Source: an uncultured Alphaproteobacteria bacterium (lineage in GTDB: Bacteria > Pseudomonadota > Alphaproteobacteria > Rickettsiales > UBA1997). Taken from it: DNA of 8,720 nucleotides. This document shows, in pieces, positions 7,030-8,720 of the stretch (the first letter of the stretch is position 1; each line of letters opens with the position of its first letter). The stretch spans positions 1-8,720 of the forward strand of contig CAIUFU010000121.1 in assembly GCA_903898475.1 (NCBI GenBank). The letters run 5' to 3'. A program made the position numbers and the translations under genes. The notes below the pieces were generated by a model. That model did not search any database, was not told where the DNA came from, and worked only from the letters and a program-made list of their open reading frames with translations.

Positions 7030-7110
7030 CAATGTCATGCTGAGCCTGTCGAAGCATGATTCAGGGCACCGAGGCCAGAATCATGCTTCGACAGGCTCAG
7101 CATGACATTG
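7030..7110. repeat. Palindromic repeat copy 3, between nuoM and nuoN
   Basis: The arms 7030-7062 and 7078-7110 are perfect reverse complements over 33 bp around a 15-nt centre. The copy fills nearly the whole nuoM-nuoN spacer: 6 bp after the nuoM stop and 14 bp before the preferred nuoN start. It would therefore form a strong hairpin within the operon mRNA. No T-run follows it in the transcribed direction, so read-through is expected. Its minus-strand reading frame is open and joins the nuoN frame. Confidence 0.97.
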
Positions 7111-7116
7111 GAGTTG

Positions 7117-8586
7117 TTAAGAAAAAACTTTAAGCAAATTACTAACCGGCAGAGTGAAAAAGCTCAAAACCAGATTTGGTAAAACGCCAAGCAGAATTAC
7201 AAAAACAGCCATTAGGCCAAGTGAAATAAGTTCAACTTTTCCAAGATCAGAAATTTCATCAACATGGTGATTAGTAATTTCGCTAAACCAAACACGTTTG
7301 TAGAGCCAAAGCATATAGCAAGCGCCAAGAATCACGCCGATTGCTGAAAAAATTGCCGCAGCTTTGTTGGCTTTGAAAGCGCCAAGGATGCTTAAAAATT
7401 CGCCGACGAATCCGCTAGTGCCCGGTAAGCCTACAGAAGCCATGGTGAAAATCATCGCAAGCATGGCGAAGTTTGGCATTTTAGTTGCGATGCCGCCGAG
7501 GTCAGCGATTTGTTTGGTGTGAAGACGATCGTAAATTGAACCAACACACATGAAAAGTGCTGCAGAAACAATTCCGTGGCTAATCATTTGCATGATGGCG
7601 CCGTCAATGCCTTGGCGGGTGAAACTGAAAATTCCCAGAGTCACAAAACCCATGTGAGCAACGGAAGAATAGGCGATCATTTTTTTCATGTCTTTTTGCA
7701 TCAAGGCAACAAGCGAAGCGTAGATGATGGCGATGACGCTGAGTGTCAAAACCATCGGGGCAAAAAATTGTGACGCCGCAGGAAAGAATGGCAGTGAGAA
7801 ACGGATGAAGCCGTAAGCGCCGAGTTTAATTAAGATACCAGCAAGAATCACCGAACCAGCAGTTGGGGCTTGCACGTGAGCGTCAGGCAACCAAGTGTGC
7901 ACCGGAAACATTGGAACTTTCACAGCGAAAGAAACGAAGAAAGCCAGCCACAACCATTTTTGATATTCGAGCGGGAAGTAAGTTGGCAGGCCCTTGGTTA
8001 AAGCGACAACGTCAGTGGTGCCGGTGAAAACGAAGATGCAAATGATGGCAATGAGAAAAAGAACTGAGCCAAAAAGAGTGTAGAGAAAAAATTTGTAAGC
8101 CGCGTAAATTCTGTTTTCGCCGCCCCAAATGCCGATTACCAAAAACATTGGAATCAACATTGCTTCGAAAAAGATGTAGAAGAAAACTAGGTCGAGCGCG
8201 CAGAAAGAGCCGATTACGAAAGCTTCAATAAGTAAGAAAGAAATTACGTATTCTTTAATGCGTTTTTCGATTGATTTGAGGCTAATCGCCAAGCAGATCG
8301 GGGTTAAGAAGGTGGTTAGCAAAATCATCAAGATTGAAATTCCATCAACGCCGACGAAATATTTAATGTCGTAATTAGTTAGAAGTTTGAAGACTTCAGT
8401 GAATTGAAAGCCGTCTAAATTTTTGTTGAAATCACAAAGTAATTTGCAGCTTAAGGCGAAGTTGATGAAGCTGATTGCAAGTCCGTAAATAAAGTAGTTA
8501 CGACTGTTTTTGAAGTTGATGAATAATAGCGCAATTACGGCTAAAATGGGCAAAAAAATCAAAGTCGAAAGAATCGGAAAAGGCAT
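7117..8586 (-). CDS. nuoM: NADH-quinone oxidoreductase subunit M (complex I membrane subunit)
   Basis: This is the second proton-pumping, antiporter-like subunit of complex I in this window, embedded in the cytoplasmic membrane. It has 489 residues with about 14 predicted hydrophobic helices. Diagnostic features are FEAMLIPMFLVIGIWGG (140-156, with E141), the stretch from 223 that contains K223 (AVKVPMFPVHTWLPDAH), QAPTAGSVILAGILIKLGAYG (239-259, with K254), KKMIAYSSVAHMGF (301-314) and GLPGTSGFVGEFL (386-398, with E396). These match the Glu and Lys residues of the E. coli NuoM channel (E144, K234, K265, E407) with small offsets. It ends with TAA 6 bp before repeat copy 3. NuoL would be expected just upstream, beyond the window edge. 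The start at 8586 gives the usual N-terminus (MPFPILSTLIFLP), although no Shine-Dalgarno sequence is evident. Confidence 0.97.
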   Translation of the reverse strand: MPFPILSTLIFLPILAVIALLFINFKNSRNYFIYGLAISFINFALSCKLLCDFNKNLDGFQFTEVFKLLTNYDIKYFVGVDGISILMILLTTFLTPICLAISLKSIEKRIKEYVISFLLIEAFVIGSFCALDLVFFYIFFEAMLIPMFLVIGIWGGENRIYAAYKFFLYTLFGSVLFLIAIICIFVFTGTTDVVALTKGLPTYFPLEYQKWLWLAFFVSFAVKVPMFPVHTWLPDAHVQAPTAGSVILAGILIKLGAYGFIRFSLPFFPAASQFFAPMVLTLSVIAIIYASLVALMQKDMKKMIAYSSVAHMGFVTLGIFSFTRQGIDGAIMQMISHGIVSAALFMCVGSIYDRLHTKQIADLGGIATKMPNFAMLAMIFTMASVGLPGTSGFVGEFLSILGAFKANKAAAIFSAIGVILGACYMLWLYKRVWFSEITNHHVDEISDLGKVELISLGLMAVFVILLGVLPNLVLSFFTLPVSNLLKVFS

Positions 8587-8686
8587 GAATTTGTAAGAGA
8601 TTTTTGTAGGGGAAATTTTGCGCGATTTTTATTTAGCAAAAAAATTAGAATCAATTGTCAAATCGATTGAGTCTACAAAAACTCCC

Positions 8687-8720
8687 AAGTCATGCTGAGC
8701 CTGTCGAAGCATGATTCTGG
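8687..8720. repeat. Palindromic repeat copy 4, cut by the window edge
   Basis: The last 34 bases contain the left arm, with the shared core from 8689 (GTCATGCTGAGCCTGTCGAA, then GCATGATTCTGG). The right arm, if present, lies beyond the window. The copy is about 100 bp upstream of nuoM, probably in the nuoL-nuoM spacer, and has the same orientation as copies 2 and 3. Confidence 0.9.

Noticed and set aside
7016..7057. 14-residue longer nuoN N-terminus
   Set aside because: Nine of its residues are encoded by the palindromic repeat. The shorter form matches the E. coli NuoN length and residue numbering; the longer start is kept only as a finding.
8620..8661. Promoter for nuoM with a perfect TTGACA at 8661-8656 (minus strand)
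   Set aside because: No good -10 hexamer lies at 16-18 nt spacing; the best candidates match at only half the positions or fewer. An internal nuo promoter is not needed if nuoL lies upstream.

Overview
The window reads as chromosomal DNA of an AT-rich proteobacterium, most likely an alphaproteobacterium. The Rel/SpoT protein is bifunctional and alphaproteobacterial in style. The EPSP synthase starts with GDKSISHRS and carries RDHTE, as alphaproteobacterial AroA proteins do. The small protein carries the GE.Y.EH signature of the alphaproteobacterial DUF6356 family. A Rickettsiales-like or related host-associated or environmental lineage is possible, but that is inference. A retained aroA argues against the most reduced Rickettsia-type genomes.

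Layout, left to right: (1) positions 1-216 hold the 3' end of an unrecognised plus-strand gene, whose stop overlaps the stop of the next, convergent gene by 9 bp. (2) All the rest is read on the minus strand. One tight cluster, in transcription order, is rel/spoT (3972 to 1813), a DUF6356-like membrane protein (1793 to 1533) and a YdhS-like FAD/NAD(P)-binding protein (1536 to 208), with a 19-nt gap and then an ATGA overlap. (3) Upstream lies a second cluster, nuoM (8586 to 7117), nuoN (7015 to 5552) and aroA (5552 to 4224). Here two proton-pumping membrane subunits of respiratory complex I are followed by a shikimate-pathway enzyme coupled to nuoN through a TAATG stop/start overlap.

The most striking feature is a family of long, near-perfect palindromic repeats. 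There are three complete copies (980-1062, 4119-4202, 7030-7110) and one cut by the right edge (8687-8720). Each complete copy is two 33-36 nt arms around an 8-18 nt centre. Each arm contains a smaller palindrome of its own (TCATGCT ... AGCATGA). Three copies lie between or upstream of genes. The fourth lies inside the YdhS-like gene and is translated in frame as about 27 extra residues between the two dinucleotide-binding halves. This parallels the protein-coding palindromic elements known from Rickettsia. The outermost base pairs differ between copies yet remain complementary, so the stem itself seems to be maintained or copied as a unit.

No tRNA, rRNA, CRISPR array, transposase or phage gene is visible, and there is no gene-free stretch longer than about 300 bp.
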